64,000 bases of DNA from Haloferula rosea. GTDB lineage: Bacteria; Verrucomicrobiota; Verrucomicrobiia; Verrucomicrobiales; Akkermansiaceae. The number at the start of each line of letters is the position of its first letter. Position 1 is the stretch's first letter. The stretch is from the NCBI RefSeq assembly GCF_016595525.1, contig NZ_JAENII010000008.1, forward strand, positions 167,715 to 231,714, written 5' to 3'. Of the stretch, positions 55,678 through 63,941 are shown one piece after another. A program made the translations under genes and the position numbers. The notes beneath the pieces are model-generated. The model made no database searches and had not been told where the DNA came from. It saw only the letters and a program-made list of their open reading frames with translations.

Positions 55678-56333
55678 GCAGCGATACCCCATCAACCCCC
55701 ATCCGGATCTGGATTCTCGAGGACCACTCGCAGTTCGCGAAGCAGATGTGTCGCCTCATCGGCGGAGAAGACGACATGAACTGCGAAAAAGTCTTCACCC
55801 ATCCGGATGAGCTTTTCGCTGAAATCAGCTATGGCTCGAAACTTCCGGATCTGATGCTCTTCGACCTCGGCCTGCCGGGGAAGGACGGGCTTCAGGTCCT
55901 CAATGAAGTCAAAGCCAAGTTCCCGGAGCAGAAGATCGTCATTCTGACGGCCTTCGATGACCGGGAACGCGTCTACCGCGCGATCTGCAATGGCGCTTCA
56001 GGCTACCTGCTCAAGACCGCCGACCCCGACGACATCGTCGATGGGATTCGCGATGTCATGGGTGGTGCCGCCCCACTCAGTGGCGCCATTGCCAGCATGA
56101 TTCTCGATGGCTTCGCCAAACTCGGCCCGGTCGAGGAAACGGAGCCTCTCACAAAACGCGAAGAGGAAGTGCTTCGCGCGATGGTCAAGGGTCACATCAA
56201 GAAGGAGATCGCCGATCAGTTGGACATTTCCCTCCATACCGTCGACATGCACCTTCGCAGCGTCTACCGGAAGCTCCACGTCCGCACTCAGACCGAGGCG
56301 GTCTCCAAGGCCATTCGAAAAGGGCTCATCTGA
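55674..56333 (+). CDS. LuxR/NarL-family response regulator
   Basis: A 219-residue regulator with a receiver domain (acidic ED at 16-17, phospho-acceptor Asp64 in LMLFDLGLPG, Thr in VILTAFDD, Lys in GYLLKTADP). A GerE-type DNA-binding domain (about 155-217) has LTKREEEVLRAMVKGHIKKEIADQL and SLHTVDMHLRSVYRKL. It is the partner of the discoidin-sensor kinase upstream. Targets unknown. Confidence 0.95.
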   Translation: MSSDTPSTPIRIWILEDHSQFAKQMCRLIGGEDDMNCEKVFTHPDELFAEISYGSKLPDLMLFDLGLPGKDGLQVLNEVKAKFPEQKIVILTAFDDRERVYRAICNGASGYLLKTADPDDIVDGIRDVMGGAAPLSGAIASMILDGFAKLGPVEETEPLTKREEEVLRAMVKGHIKKEIADQLDISLHTVDMHLRSVYRKLHVRTQTEAVSKAIRKGLI

Positions 56334-56391
56334 TGCCCTCCCACGCAGCGGGCGGTTCCCGACTGCTCCGACTGCCTTCCTCCTCTGCCTC

Positions 56392-56416
56392 GCCCCTACC
56401 GGCGGGGCTTTTCTTT
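56392..56416 (+). terminator. Intrinsic terminator after response regulator
   Basis: GCCCC (56392-56396) pairs with GGGGC (56404-56408) and is followed by TTTTCTTTTC, 58 bases after the stop codon. Confidence 0.8.
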
Positions 56417-56463
56417 TCGGCAACCCTTCCACCGGGTTGGCATCGAAGGTCATGCACGAAGTC

Positions 56464-56637
56464 CACGAACGCTGAAGGGGGAAACATTCAGCGTCCGTGG
56501 GCCCCTGGGGGGCTGTGCATTTCCCTTACGCACGCGATCGTGGCAGCTCTGCGTATTCCTCCCATTACGTGATCACGGCGAAGTGACCTCCTGAAAAAGA
56601 ACGCGGGCGCCGGAGGGGGAGAGTTCCGGCGCCCGTG
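56464..56637 (+). ncRNA. Candidate structured RNA with G-loop hairpins (element C)
   Basis: Hairpin 1 (56464-56499) pairs CACG-a-ACGCTGAA with TTCAGCGT-c-CGTG around GGGGGAAACA. Hairpin 2 pairs CGGGCGCCGGA (56604-56614) with TCCGGCGCCCG (56625-56635), 11 perfect pairs, around GGGGGAGAGT. The layout (two hairpins with G5A loops, an A-rich lead into helix 2, convergent intergenic position) parallels elements A and B. The loops differ, though, and the helices are 104 bases apart. It is a looser relative or a coincidence. Confidence 0.35.
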
Positions 56638-56763
56638 CGAACGCGTCACTCAGCGAGCGACATCCACATCATGCCTCCCCCGGCACGAAGCACCATTACG
56701 CCATCGCGGAGGACCCCGGCCCCCTCCCCTCAGCCCCCGGGAAACCGTGGGATTCCCCAAGCT

Positions 56764-58071
56764 TCAAAGCCGTCCCGCCGCCTTGATGTCGAGATACTGG
56801 TTCGCCAACTCGACCGGAAAGTCCTGCGCAGGCACATCCAGGGTGACCACTCCGTGCGCCCGCAGGGTCGCCATCACTTCCTCGCGTTCCAGATCATACT
56901 GTTCCGCTGCAGAAAAGCGCAGCGCATCCTTGAACACACCGATCGGATGCTGGCGGGCGTCCTCGATGGCCCGCTCACGCAAACTCGCCAGGACCACCAA
57001 ATGCCGCGCCGAAAGGATCCTCAAGGCCGGGATCAATTCGGACGCATCCTCACCCCGAAGGTTCGTCATCACCACCACCATCGCACGCCGTCTCTGACGG
57101 GCCTGCAAACGTTCGGCGGCAGTCGTGAAATCACTCGGTTCCGTGGTCGTCTGATAGTCGTAGAGATGGTTCAGCAGCGTCGCCATCGAATGAGCCCCCT
57201 TCACCGGCGGCAGCCAGCGATCGGTCCCTCCAAACGATTGAACCCCGACCTGGTCCCCTTGTCGGAGCGCCACGTAGGACAGCAGCAGCATCGCGTTCAA
57301 ACAGTGATCGAACTGCGGAAGCTCGCCGTCCATCGCCCGCATCCGTCGTCCCGTGTCGGTCAGGAAAATGATCGTCTGGTTTCGCTGTTCCTGGAACTCA
57401 CGACTGATCAACTGCATCCGTCGGGACGTCGCCTTCCAATCAATCTGTGCCAGCGGGTCCCCCTCACGATACTCACGAAGTTGATGGAAATCCCGGCTGC
57501 TTCCGGCCAGCGACCGGCGTACGATCCCCATCTGGTCCTGCCGTGCCTGGGTCGCCAGCAAGGCGAACCGAATCACCGGCTCATAGTCGGGATACACCCG
57601 CACCTTCTCCTCCTCACCATGGACGGCGGACTTCCACCACATCCCCAGAGGCGAACGCATCCGGGTATGCACCGGCCGGAACACCGCCTCGCCACGCTCC
57701 ATGATCCGCACCGGATGTGTCACCCGCAAGCGTTCTCCCCTCGGCACCATGCCCGTCCACGGCATCGCCTCGGCCTCGGCCCCCTCGGGAATGCCGTCGA
57801 AGAGCATCAGGGCACACGATGGAGCCCCATGATGAACCAGTTCGATACCGACCTCCCCGGGTTCACCCAGCGCGAACCGCTCGGGCAATTTCCGGACCAG
57901 CTCGATCTTCGATCCTTTCCACAGCAGCAACCCGTCGATCAGGAACAGCAGCACCAGCGCTCCTCCCACGACATACCAGGTGACTAGTACTTGACCACCC
58001 CAGATCGAAGCGGCCACACCGAGGAGCAGCCACACGAAAAGGAATCTGAGAGTGATCAGACTGGGAGTCAT
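56764..58071 (-). CDS. DUF58 domain protein
   Basis: A 435-residue protein with two N-terminal transmembrane helices (about 8-50) and a C-terminal DUF58 domain (about 200-300) containing SSRDFHQLREYREGDPLAQIDWKATSRR and a vWA-like TIIFLTDTGRRM (DxGxxM, a MIDAS-like DTG). DUF58 proteins pair with MoxR ATPases and act in envelope or complex maturation. It is the last gene of the six-gene operon, seven bases after moxR. ATG 58071 follows the family pattern. Confidence 0.88.
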   Translation of the reverse strand: MTPSLITLRFLFVWLLLGVAASIWGGQVLVTWYVVGGALVLLFLIDGLLLWKGSKIELVRKLPERFALGEPGEVGIELVHHGAPSCALMLFDGIPEGAEAEAMPWTGMVPRGERLRVTHPVRIMERGEAVFRPVHTRMRSPLGMWWKSAVHGEEEKVRVYPDYEPVIRFALLATQARQDQMGIVRRSLAGSSRDFHQLREYREGDPLAQIDWKATSRRMQLISREFQEQRNQTIIFLTDTGRRMRAMDGELPQFDHCLNAMLLLSYVALRQGDQVGVQSFGGTDRWLPPVKGAHSMATLLNHLYDYQTTTEPSDFTTAAERLQARQRRRAMVVVMTNLRGEDASELIPALRILSARHLVVLASLRERAIEDARQHPIGVFKDALRFSAAEQYDLEREEVMATLRAHGVVTLDVPAQDFPVELANQYLDIKAAGRL

Positions 58072-58078
58072 CTTGCGT

Positions 58079-59161
58079 TCAGTGACGTGGGGCCGGCACC
58101 GACTCGACCAGACCCCTAAGGATTTCATCGACCGTCTGACCGCCGATCGAAACCTCCGGTGCAACCTGCACACGATGGCGAAGCACCGGCAGGGATGCCG
58201 CCTTGATGTCGTCGGGCGTGACGAAATTTCTCCCGTGCAGGATCGCAATCGCCTTGCCGATCCGGACCAGCGAAATCGCTCCGCGCGTCCCTGCCCCCAG
58301 CGCGATGGACTTCGCCTCACGAGTCGCCTGAACGATGGCAACCGCGTAATCGACGACTTCCGGAACAACCTGCACCGCCGCCGTCTCGGCCTGCGCGGCG
58401 ACCACCTCCTCGGGGGTCGCGACCACCTCGACGGAGTCAACCGGCGACGCGCCCGGAATCTCGCTTGCAGAGCGCGTCACGATCTCCGTTTCAGAAGTCC
58501 CGTCCGGATAATCAAGCAACACCTTCATCAGGAATCGGTCCAACTGGGCCTCAGGCAGCGGATAAGTCCCCTCGTGTTCGATCGGGTTCTGGGTGGCCAG
58601 CGTCATGAACGGCGCGCCCAATGGCATGGTCTCCCCATCGATCGTGACCTGCCTCTCCTGCATCACCTCCAACAAGGCCGACTGGGTCTTCGCAGGGGCC
58701 CGGTTGATTTCATCGGCCAACAACAGATTCGTGAACACCGGTCCCTGCCGAAGCTGGAAGGTCTGGCTCTTCATGTCGAAAAGACGGAATCCCGTAACGT
58801 CCGAAGGCATCAGGTCGGGGGTGAACTGAATCCGGCTGAAGTCACCTGCGAAAGTCTTCGCCATCGCCAGCACGAGCTGGGTCTTGCCAAGACCCGGCTT
58901 CCCTTCCAACAGAACATGACCGCCCGCCAGCAAGGCCGCAAGAACCTGACTGATCACCTCTTGCTGCCCGAGGACGGAGCGCTCGATCTGCGCGCGCATC
59001 CGCGCGACCACACCGCTTGCTGCCGACTCCGGTTGAGCTTCTTCAGCGGCGACCTCTGGCTGCGCTGGCTCGTCGTGGATTGACGAGACCTCGGTCTCTG
59101 GAGTCACGGGATCAGTCTCCGGGCTCACGTGTTCAGGATCGGGTGGAATGGAGTCGTTCAT
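58079..59161 (-). CDS. MoxR-family AAA+ ATPase
   Basis: A 360-residue AAA+ protein with an acidic Pro/Glu N-terminal tail (about 1-45). The MoxR core follows: VLGQQEVISQVLAALLAGGHVLLEGKPGLGKTQL (Walker A 86-93), FTPDLMPSDVTGFRLFD, LLADEINRAPAKTQSALLEVMQE (Walker B), FMTLATQNPIEHEGTYPLPEAQLDRF and a C-terminal lid. A Val/Ala/Glu-rich insert (about 245-270) is unusual. It probably acts as a chaperone for the vWA-like DUF58 partner. It overlaps DUF4350 by four bases. Confidence 0.93.
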   Translation of the reverse strand: MNDSIPPDPEHVSPETDPVTPETEVSSIHDEPAQPEVAAEEAQPESAASGVVARMRAQIERSVLGQQEVISQVLAALLAGGHVLLEGKPGLGKTQLVLAMAKTFAGDFSRIQFTPDLMPSDVTGFRLFDMKSQTFQLRQGPVFTNLLLADEINRAPAKTQSALLEVMQERQVTIDGETMPLGAPFMTLATQNPIEHEGTYPLPEAQLDRFLMKVLLDYPDGTSETEIVTRSASEIPGASPVDSVEVVATPEEVVAAQAETAAVQVVPEVVDYAVAIVQATREAKSIALGAGTRGAISLVRIGKAIAILHGRNFVTPDDIKAASLPVLRHRVQVAPEVSIGGQTVDEILRGLVESVPAPRH

Positions 59162-60273
59162 GGAATCGAAGTGTGGATGGATTGCAGGTCCGCCACCAGG
59201 CGGGTGAAGCTCGCGGAATCCCGCGCGCGTTCGAAAGTCATGGCACGCTCGGCGCGCTCTCTGGGAATGCCGGAACGCTCCGCCATCAGCCCGAACATGT
59301 CGGCATCGCGCCGACCGGAGGCCATCGCAAGCGCTTGGGTCCGCTCCAGGATGCTCTCACGCAGAGGTCGCAGCAGCCCTTGGCCACGATCCAGCCTCCA
59401 GTGGAAATCGCCGAGCGCTTCCAAGTGGTGATCATAGGCCCTCAGCGCCCTCGAGTCTTCGTGGGCATCGAGCGGGCCGAAACGCGGCAGGTTCTTCCAC
59501 AACCAGAACGCCACGAGAAGAATCAAGGCAATCAGGGCCGGCCACGCCCGGGACCACAGCAGGCTCCAGAAGGAAAGCGATGCGTTGCGCACAAACACGA
59601 CCTCTGTGCCATACTCCGAAAGCTCCATCAGGGTCTTGAGCAGCTCGGCATGATCGTAATCGCCAATGTAGCGGTTTCGGAACGGTCGGGCATCACTCAC
59701 GATCGTCAGCCGCCCGTCACCCAGGTTTCTGGAAATCAACATCCGACCCTTGCCGTCGCCCGGCTTGATGCGCACACCGGACTCCATCCACACCTCGTAG
59801 CGCCGCCCTCTCAGCCTCACGAACTCACCAGCCTTCGGTGACTTGAATGCATCCTCCTGCTCAACCCCCTCCACGGTGTATCCAAGACGCGCCATCCACG
59901 CATCGAAAGCATCCGGCTCCTCTTCCGCATACCAAGATCCGAAACTTCCTCCGCGGCTCCAGTCATTGATGTAGCCCTCGCCGTGCTCCAGCGTGATCAC
60001 GGCGTGGCCACCCCACTCCACCCACGATTCCAGTGCCTCAATGTAGCCATCCGCCGTCAGGACGGAGGCCGGCAGGACCACCATCCCCAGCGGATCATCA
60101 AGCTCCGGCCAGCCCGGATCATTCCGAACCGTGTAGCCGAAATCCTCCAGGAACCGCTCGGCGGCAAGATAGGGATTCACTCGTGCGCGCCCCTTGTGAC
60201 CGACCTCGCGAGTCGTCTCGATGTAGCTGCACCCGACCAGCGCGAAGATCAGAACGAGAAGCAAGGCTCTCAC
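59158..60273 (-). CDS. DUF4350 domain lipoprotein-like membrane protein
   Basis: A 371-residue protein with an N-terminal MRALLLVLIFALVGCSY (lipobox LVGC, Cys15) and a DUF4350 region (about 30-190: AERFLEDFGYTVRNDPGW, VVLPASVLTADGYIEALESWVEWGGHAVIT, LISRNLGDGRLTIVSD). A transmembrane helix lies at about 233-253 (WPALIALILLVAFWLWKNLP), with a cytoplasmic tail after it. DUF4350 recurs in MoxR/DUF58 clusters; function unknown. Overlaps both neighbours by ATGA. Confidence 0.82.
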   Translation of the reverse strand: MRALLLVLIFALVGCSYIETTREVGHKGRARVNPYLAAERFLEDFGYTVRNDPGWPELDDPLGMVVLPASVLTADGYIEALESWVEWGGHAVITLEHGEGYINDWSRGGSFGSWYAEEEPDAFDAWMARLGYTVEGVEQEDAFKSPKAGEFVRLRGRRYEVWMESGVRIKPGDGKGRMLISRNLGDGRLTIVSDARPFRNRYIGDYDHAELLKTLMELSEYGTEVVFVRNASLSFWSLLWSRAWPALIALILLVAFWLWKNLPRFGPLDAHEDSRALRAYDHHLEALGDFHWRLDRGQGLLRPLRESILERTQALAMASGRRDADMFGLMAERSGIPRERAERAMTFERARDSASFTRLVADLQSIHTSIP

Positions 60274-61724
60274 GCCGCCCCCCTTTCACGAAACGGCCAG
60301 TTGCGGCAGAGGGACTCGATGGTTTCGTCCGAGGGAATCTGCCGGGCATACGCCAGTCGGATCCACTCCGTCGTCAGAGAGCCGAAATACTCCTGATGGA
60401 GGACCTGGGAAGTCTTCACCCTTCCGAGACAATCATTCTCGGTATCCGACTCCGCGATCTCCACGCCCCCCTTGCCGATCATCCACGAGATCGCCCCACG
60501 GTAGAGCAGGCTCATCGCTTCCTGTCGCCGACCCGACCGCCACGCCTCCATGGCCGCCACCGCCACATCGTCCGGCAGACTCTCTTCGGTCACCTCCATC
60601 CCCATCACCACCTTCGCACGGGCCTGCGCCTTCGGAGCCCTCGTCCCCCCGCGCCCGGCGAATAAGTGTCGGTATTTCCAGATCAACCACGCCACTAGTC
60701 CGATCAACCCACCGATCACGAGAAACTTCAACAAGGCAGCCAATGCATCCATGCCCGTGCCACCCGCACTACCGACACCCCCGCCAAACAGCTTCTCCAG
60801 CCACTCCCAGCGCCACGGCTCGGGCTCCTTGATGGTCTCGGTGTGGATCTCGAAATCCTCGTGCGCCAGCACCTCTTCGATCACCACCTTCGATTCCGAT
60901 TCCTCCGCCTGCGCAGGGGTCACCATCCATCCGATGACCCCGACAAGGATGGCACCTGCCATGCCCTGCAACCGGTTCGCCATGCGTCGGAAGGCCAACT
61001 CCACATCCCATCCCTCGATCCAAGTACGATGGTTGATGTAGATGCCGAATCCCGCGCCGACGGAAAACATGTCGACCAACCACATCGACACACACAGCGA
61101 GAGCATGATCGCGACCGACAACCCGAGCGGCGGCACCAAACCCTCGACCTCCCACCACAGCGACATCGCTTCACCCCACTCCGCCTGGGCATTCTGCGGC
61201 AGGAAGAGCATGCCGGTGAAGAACAGCGCCAGCGCGAGCCAGAAGGTCAGGAACAGCCGCCACATCGCCAACATGATCACACTCGAATCACCGCGCCGCA
61301 GGAGAATCCGGCAACGCGCCGAGTAGTCCTTCCCCTTCAGCCCCTCGAGGTCCTCGACGGGCATGGTCAGCGGTCTCCATGGCGAAGCACGCGCCCAGAT
61401 CATGCGGAAGAAGAACCGTCGCCCAATCGCCTTCGGCAGTTCCTTCCACAGATGCTTCATCTTGGGATCCTCTCCAAACAGGATCCGGCTCAACTTGAAA
61501 AGGGTCAGCCTTGAGCTCACCGGGATCCACCACCAGAACAACAAGGAAAACCAGAACGGATGATCCCGCAGCAACGGCAAGGCGATCAGAAGCACCGGAA
61601 GCATGCCGATCCACCAAGCCGCACTGAGCTTGGCGAAATCCCGGCGGACCAGGGCGAGCCCGAGATCCACCGACTCCCACTCGCTGCGCGGCCTCAGTTC
61701 GGCCGTCACCGACTCAAGCCTCAC
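60270..61724 (-). CDS. Multi-pass membrane protein with C-terminal DUF4129
   Basis: A 484-residue protein with several transmembrane segments (about 35-75, 155-180, 195-225, 255-275, 335-355). The C-terminal cytoplasmic domain (about 385-480, AMEAWRSGRRQEAMSLLYRGAISWM..TENDCLGRV..EYFGSLTTEWIRLAYA) matches DUF4129. It is the membrane component typical of MoxR/DUF58 clusters. Its start overlaps the SpoIIM gene by 11 bases. Confidence 0.82.
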   Translation of the reverse strand: MRLESVTAELRPRSEWESVDLGLALVRRDFAKLSAAWWIGMLPVLLIALPLLRDHPFWFSLLFWWWIPVSSRLTLFKLSRILFGEDPKMKHLWKELPKAIGRRFFFRMIWARASPWRPLTMPVEDLEGLKGKDYSARCRILLRRGDSSVIMLAMWRLFLTFWLALALFFTGMLFLPQNAQAEWGEAMSLWWEVEGLVPPLGLSVAIMLSLCVSMWLVDMFSVGAGFGIYINHRTWIEGWDVELAFRRMANRLQGMAGAILVGVIGWMVTPAQAEESESKVVIEEVLAHEDFEIHTETIKEPEPWRWEWLEKLFGGGVGSAGGTGMDALAALLKFLVIGGLIGLVAWLIWKYRHLFAGRGGTRAPKAQARAKVVMGMEVTEESLPDDVAVAAMEAWRSGRRQEAMSLLYRGAISWMIGKGGVEIAESDTENDCLGRVKTSQVLHQEYFGSLTTEWIRLAYARQIPSDETIESLCRNWPFRERGAA

Positions 61725-62682
61725 GCTCCCCCCTTCCCAACAAAAGGAAATACGCCACGTGCAGCAGCCACATCAGGATCCCGAAGGTATACTTCACGTT
61801 CGACGGCAATCCCTGCGCCGACCAGAAGCCCTCGATCACCGCAGCGATGGCCGTCATGCCCGCCGCCCCGTAGATGAGTGGAAGGGCCTTCTTGGCCGCC
61901 ATCCCGATAGCCTTCGCCCTCGTTATTCTCCCTGGCTTCAGGACAGCAAGCCCCAGACGCATCCCGGCCATCCCGGCGATCACCATCCCGATCAACTCGA
62001 ACGACGAGTGGCCCGCCACGAAGGTCCAGAACGACTCCGGGTTGCAGGCATAGGTGACGTAGCCGGCCGATGCCCCGATCGCCAGACCGTTGTAAACGAG
62101 AAAGAAAATCGTCCCGAGACAGGCCACGATCCCGCCGGCAAAGATCCGGAAATCAATGCTGACGTTGTTCTGGATGTAGTGACCGAACATCTGGAAGTTC
62201 GAACCGAACTCGCTGCGCAGGTAGGAGAGCTGTTCCTTCTCACCGCCATACATCTGCTCGAGCCCCGACATGCCCGACGGGCCGAGGATCGCCTGCACCC
62301 AGTCGAGGTCGATCCATGCCATCGCCATCATCACACCGAATGGCACCCAGAACATCAGGTTGCACAGCCAGAACAACCGCCAGTCTTTCCTCACTGCGGC
62401 GGGAAAGTCCCGCACCACGAAACGCACGAAAGATTCACCACCCTTCCGCTGGCTGCGGTAGAGCATCTTGTAGCCACGGATCACCAAGTCATTGAGCCGG
62501 GTCACCACCTCACCGCCATACATCCGATGATTCGCCAAGGCCAAGTCGGCACACATCTCACGGAACCTTCGCGGCAATTCGGAAACACCCGCCATCGGCT
62601 TGCGACGCTCGAGGCTTCCGACCAGATCGTCGAACTCGCGCCACGCCTGCTGGCGCCTTTCCTCGAAATTCCCCTTCTTCAT
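61714..62682 (-). CDS. SpoIIM-family (stage II sporulation protein M) membrane protein
   Basis: A 322-residue protein. A soluble N-terminal helical part (about 1-105) is followed by four or five transmembrane segments with the SpoIIM/DUF95 motifs FGHYIQNNVSIDFRIFAGGI, GTIFFLVYNGLAIGASAGYV and FVAGHSSFELIGMVIAGMAGMRLG. In Bacillus SpoIIM belongs to the engulfment peptidoglycan machinery. In this non-sporulating lineage it is a general membrane partner of RDD and DUF58 proteins. Confidence 0.9.
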   Translation of the reverse strand: MKKGNFEERRQQAWREFDDLVGSLERRKPMAGVSELPRRFREMCADLALANHRMYGGEVVTRLNDLVIRGYKMLYRSQRKGGESFVRFVVRDFPAAVRKDWRLFWLCNLMFWVPFGVMMAMAWIDLDWVQAILGPSGMSGLEQMYGGEKEQLSYLRSEFGSNFQMFGHYIQNNVSIDFRIFAGGIVACLGTIFFLVYNGLAIGASAGYVTYACNPESFWTFVAGHSSFELIGMVIAGMAGMRLGLAVLKPGRITRAKAIGMAAKKALPLIYGAAGMTAIAAVIEGFWSAQGLPSNVKYTFGILMWLLHVAYFLLLGRGEREA

Positions 62683-63435
62683 CTACTTCCGCTCCTGAAG
62701 CCACCTTGCCATCGCCGTGAGCCGCGTCACCCCGGCAGCACCTTTCGAGCCACTCAGCTCGCGTGCGTGATCCGCAATTTCAATCCTCCGCCCCTCCGAC
62801 CACAGACCCGCCCGATCCGTGAACGCCGACAGGGCCTTCACCTCCTCAGGACGCAGCGCCATCGGGGGGGCAATCGTCTCCAGTGCCGGTGGACTGGGCA
62901 CCACCGGTTCAGGCGGCACCTTGTCGTAGATCACCACCGTGCCAGCCGCCAGATCCCCTAGGCGCTGGAAACGCTGGGTCGCCACCAGCACACCCACCCC
63001 GAAACCGAAGGTCGGTATGCCCATCACCCCGAAACCAAGAAAAGGCATCCCATCCGCATAGCGCAGAAAATTCCGCAGGACTGCCTGCCCGAAGGTAATC
63101 GGCGAACCCGATTTCTGAACCACCCTCAACCCGAGGATTTTCTTTCCAAACGTCGCCCCCCACGGACCGGCCTCAAAAAACACCGGATACCACCACCAGA
63201 CGAAAAACCACATCAACGAGATCAAACCCACCGCCGTCAAACCACCGACGACCATCCCCGTCAGGCTGAGGATGAATCCAGCCAGCAGGATGAACGCCCA
63301 CTGGATCGCCAGGTCAATCCCGAGCGCCCCGCCCCGCAGCAGCGGCCCCGCAATCCGGAGTCGGACCTCCACACCCTCGGCCAACTCAATGGGCTGAAGG
63401 GTATCCAGTCGGTTCTGTGACGCTTCCGTACTCAA
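62683..63435 (-). CDS. RDD family membrane protein
   Basis: A 250-residue protein with an RDD domain (about 20-175). Arg/Asp-containing helix 1 (LRGGALGIDLAIQWAFILLAGFI), a second membrane segment pair, and the ATFGKKILGLRVVQKSGSPITFGQAVLRNFLR segment are characteristic. It is the first gene of the operon, ending directly at the SpoIIM start. It is divergent from ssrA. Confidence 0.9.
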   Translation of the reverse strand: MSTEASQNRLDTLQPIELAEGVEVRLRIAGPLLRGGALGIDLAIQWAFILLAGFILSLTGMVVGGLTAVGLISLMWFFVWWWYPVFFEAGPWGATFGKKILGLRVVQKSGSPITFGQAVLRNFLRYADGMPFLGFGVMGIPTFGFGVGVLVATQRFQRLGDLAAGTVVIYDKVPPEPVVPSPPALETIAPPMALRPEEVKALSAFTDRAGLWSEGRRIEIADHARELSGSKGAAGVTRLTAMARWLQERK

Positions 63436-63536
63436 GAATCACGCCCAAACTAAGCACAGGGACGACTGCGTAAATCCCGAACTTCAGCAATCCACCCCCA
63501 GCCCACCACCGCTCCAAAAGCCCACGAATTTCCCAG

Positions 63537-63565
63537 TTGAAAACCCAGCCATCCGGCACCATGCT
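63537..63565 (+). promoter_or_regulatory. Possible ssrA promoter
   Basis: TTGAAA (63537-63542) and CATGCT (63560-63565) are 17 bases apart, 17 bases before the mature tmRNA 5' end. Weak -10, so tentative. Confidence 0.35.
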
Positions 63566-63582
63566 TCCCCCAGCTAAGTGAA

Positions 63583-63940
63583 GGGGGCGTTCTGGTTTCG
63601 ACGGGATGTTCGATTCGCTGGCTGCACGTCGAGGTTGGTCGGTTGGCCTCGTAAAAAGCCGCCCAAAACAAATAATTGCAGACTCTAACGAGCTCGCACT
63701 TGCTGCTTAATTGACAGCAACGCCCGAACCCTGACGCCTATTAAGGGGGAAGGCGACTACCTAATAGGCTGGCCATCTGATCGGGCGACCGGGTCGAATG
63801 GCGAGATTCAACAGGACGCTAGGTTGAGGGACGCGGCAAACAGGCCGAACTCATCCGAAACTACCGACTGTCTGCTAAACGTGTAGATGCCAGTGTTGAT
63901 GACGTTGCGGACAGGGGTTCGACTCCCCTCGCCTCCACCA
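63583..63940 (+). ncRNA. ssrA: tmRNA
   Basis: The tRNA-like ends are clear. GGGGGCG (63583-63589) pairs with CGCCTCC before the encoded ACCA (63937-63940), followed at the 5' side by the conserved TTCTGGTTTCGACGGG, and near the 3' end by the T-arm CAGGGGTTCGACTCCCCT. The tag frame GCA GAC TCT AAC GAG CTC GCA CTT GCT GCT TAA encodes ADSNELALAA, a typical 10-residue degradation tag ending LALAA. It rescues stalled ribosomes with SmpB; tagged products go to ClpXP (42999-45053). One-piece (not permuted) form. Confidence 0.96.
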
Positions 63941-63941
63941 G

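Larger units (their letters stand above)
56334..56763. other. 430-base convergent intergenic region
   Basis: This gap between the response regulator and the DUF58 gene has no convincing coding frame. It holds an intrinsic terminator (56392-56416) and then a series of hairpins described as element C (56464-56637). Further small palindromes lie between, including GCCCC/GGGGC near 56501-56513 and CGTGATCACG near 56567. The last 120 bases before the DUF58 stop show nothing I can name. Confidence 0.6.

Noticed and set aside
61603..62961. A 452-codon frame on the plus strand over the SpoIIM/RDD genes
   Set aside because: His/Pro/Arg-rich composition with no membrane or domain signal, while the minus strand has an overlapping operon of known families.
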